The notes under the pieces were generated by a model. That model saw only the letters and a program-made list of their open reading frames with translations. It ran no database searches and was not told the DNA's origin. From contig CM022675.1 in the NCBI GenBank assembly GCA_012295275.1, positions 4,658,713 to 4,722,712 of the forward strand: a DNA stretch of 64,000 nt. Reading direction: 5' to 3'. The DNA is from Chrysomallon squamiferum (taxonomy: Eukaryota; Mollusca; Gastropoda; Neomphalida; Peltospiridae). The position numbers were made by a program, and so were the translations under genes. This document shows positions 63,469-64,000 of the stretch, one piece after another; position 1 is the first letter of the stretch, and each line of letters begins with the position of its first letter.

Positions 63469-63850
63469 CTGTGTGCACATTTTTTTATGTATGCGTGTAG
63501 CTAAGTGTTTTGGATGGAATAAAATAACAGATCACTTTCAGAATTAGCTGTCTACAATATAAAATAATAATAAGAATAATAAGAATAATAATAATAATAA
63601 GAATAATAATAATAATAAAGTGAAAAGATGACTTACAAATATTTTTATATTGAAAAAAGAATCTAATATGTTTTTGAGATAATCTTTTGTACATTTACAG
63701 ATAATGTAACTACACCAGTATCAACGAACATGTCAATGACAACAACAGCAAAACAGACCCTTAAAACAACAGCAGCAACTACTTCTGAACCAGGGGAGAT
63801 AATTTCAACAAAAGAATCTGCTGAGACACAACATCCATCAAACAAATCAG
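56845..63850 (+). CDS. Gene 4 (3' end beyond window): signal peptide joined to an array of mucin-like stalk exons
   Basis: Exon 1 (56845-56911) encodes the family signal peptide and ends in phase 1. No CTLD, WSC or linker exon follows. Instead eight phase 1-1 stalk exons are present: 57824-57967, 58831-58980, 59543-59692, 60268-60417, 61294-61442, 62044-62188, 62682-62831, 63701-63850. Each encodes about 50 residues with a sequon (NVT), TSTSVTTTGNQTLKTTAATT and EPGEIIPTKES. Exon 1 to stalk exon 1 joins in frame. Exons 61294 (149 nt) and 62044 (145 nt) are frameshifted and contain stops, so an intact product needs both skipped, which phase symmetry permits. A membrane helix and tail presumably lie to the right. 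The product would be a secreted or membrane mucin-like protein; this is inferred. Confidence 0.7.
56912..57823 (+). other. Gene 4 chimeric first intron
   Basis: From the donor to about 57420 it aligns with intron 1 of genes 1-3 (for example CAGACCTTTTTCAAAATAGC). From about 57630 it aligns with the introns preceding stalk exons (TTCAGAATTAGCTGTCTATA). A CA tract (57560-57606) lies near the switch. This is the junction of the deletion that removed exons 2-7. Confidence 0.65.
57824..57967 (+). CDS. Gene 4 stalk exon 1
   Basis: 48 residues: NNVTISTSTSVTTTGKETEK, then TTAAKTSEPEEIIPTKEST and DHPSSKS. The most diverged of the array (EPEEII for EPGEII). Acceptor TTTACAG, donor GTCAGT. Followed by a long (863-nt) intron. 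Confidence 0.75.
58831..58980 (+). CDS. Gene 4 stalk exon 2
   Basis: 50 residues: NNVTAQVSTSTSVTTTGNQT, LKTTAATTSEPGEIIPTKES, AETHHTSNKS. Donor GTTAGT. First exon of a three-exon higher-order unit, followed by a short (562-nt) intron. Confidence 0.75.
59543..59692 (+). CDS. Gene 4 stalk exon 3
   Basis: Identical to stalk exon 2 except for the end (TETQHTSNKS). The same end is found in exon 5. Followed by a short (575-nt) intron. Confidence 0.75.
60268..60417 (+). CDS. Gene 4 stalk exon 4
   Basis: Variant: NNITAKVSTSTSTTTTAKHT, then QKTTAATTSEPGEIIPTKES and AETQHPSNKS. The sequon is N-I-T. Followed by a long (876-nt) intron, nearly identical to the one after exon 7. Confidence 0.75.
61294..61442 (+). 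pseudogene. Gene 4 stalk exon 5, 1-nt deletion
   Basis: As exons 2 and 3 up to TSEPG, where one G of GGGG is missing (GAACCAGGGAGATAATT), giving an immediate TAA. 149 nt instead of 150. Splice sites are intact. It could be skipped in frame, or the missing G could be an assembly error in a homopolymer. Confidence 0.75.
62044..62188 (+). pseudogene. Gene 4 stalk exon 6, 5-nt shorter
   Basis: 145 nt: (x)YTITAPVSMSTSVTTAKQTE, then out of frame to a TGA. The leading sequon Asn is replaced (TACTATAACT for TAATGTAACT). It shares GEIISTKE with exon 8 once the frame is shifted. Its upstream intron contains a (GA)n run and an AAG/GAA tract (61877-61907). Confidence 0.7.
62682..62831 (+). CDS. Gene 4 stalk exon 7
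   Basis: First part as exon 2 (TTTGNQTLKTTAATTSEPGE), end as exon 4 (AETQHPSNKS), followed by a long intron (869 nt) as after exon 4. It looks like a recombinant of the two types. Confidence 0.75.
63701..63850 (+). CDS. Gene 4 stalk exon 8
   Basis: NNVTTPVSTNMSMTTTAKQT, LKTTAATTSEPGEIISTKES, AETQHPSNKS. It carries two sequons (NVT, NMS). The window ends 150 nt into the next intron, so the array may continue. Confidence 0.75.
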
Positions 63851-64000
63851 GTTAGTTTTAATTTTACTATTTAGTTTTAACAGTTTTTACTAGTTTTAGT
63901 TCACTAAATTTAATTTAACAGTTTTATTTGATTTATTTATTTTTATTTATTTATTGTTTATTTATATATATCTTTGTTTATTTATTTGTTTATTTACTAC

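Larger units (their letters stand above)
57824..64000 (+). repeat. Higher-order tandem repeat of stalk exon plus intron
   Basis: Intron lengths after stalk exons 1-7 are 863, 562, 575, 876, 601, 493 and 869 nt: long, short, short, long, short, short, long. Exons 2-4 and 5-7, with their introns, therefore form two copies of a ~2.4 kb unit (exon 2 to 5 is 2463 nt; exon 5 to 8 is 2407 nt). The long intron resembles the stalk-to-helix intron of genes 1 and 2 (TTTACTAGATTT-rich). Most introns carry a (GA)n run 200-400 bp before the next exon (58482-58568, 59224-59296, 59933-60011, 60987-61055, 62416-62452, 63396-63466). Confidence 0.8.

Overview
The window is eukaryotic: intron-rich, AT-rich DNA with GT-AG introns, almost all in phase 1, and very many microsatellites ((TTA)n, (CT/GA)n, (CA)n, TGTA). 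Domain content (WSC plus C-type lectin-like receptors), short introns and Tigger/pogo-type DNA transposons point to an invertebrate animal, probably a mollusc or another lophotrochozoan. That placement is inference; nothing here fixes the species.

The main content is a tandem cluster of one receptor family. The complete member (gene 1, 5987-11724, 10 exons, 681 codons) encodes a signal peptide, a half C-type lectin-like domain (CTLD), a WSC domain, a Cys-containing linker, a second CTLD, a Thr/Ser/Pro stalk, one membrane helix and a ~295-residue cytoplasmic tail with tandem tyrosine motifs. Around it lie: the tail exon of an upstream member (184-1021); a 5'-truncated member (28002-30003); a badly damaged member, gene 2 (33182-37601); gene 3 (41296-47599), full length apart from a 1-bp frameshift in exon 7; the tail end of a member hidden by a 200-N gap (51743-51964); and gene 4 (56845 to beyond the end), where the signal-peptide exon is followed directly by an array of at least eight stalk exons. 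Spacers of 3-5 kb between members are also homologous to each other.

Between 13.3 and 26.3 kb the array is interrupted by a large imperfect inverted duplication carrying minus- and plus-strand fragments of the same gene type. It flanks a ~2.7 kb degenerate ~40-bp satellite and a 388-bp tandem duplication. A 79-bp x5 minisatellite and a nested pair of DNA transposons lie nearby.

Inference on function: type I membrane receptors that bind glycans or other ligands outside the cell and signal or are endocytosed through phosphotyrosine motifs. The cluster shows birth-and-death evolution, mosaic exchange between two subtypes, stalk-length variation and tail truncation, as expected of fast-evolving recognition receptors. 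Several disabling changes are 1-bp indels, so assembly error must be excluded for those copies.
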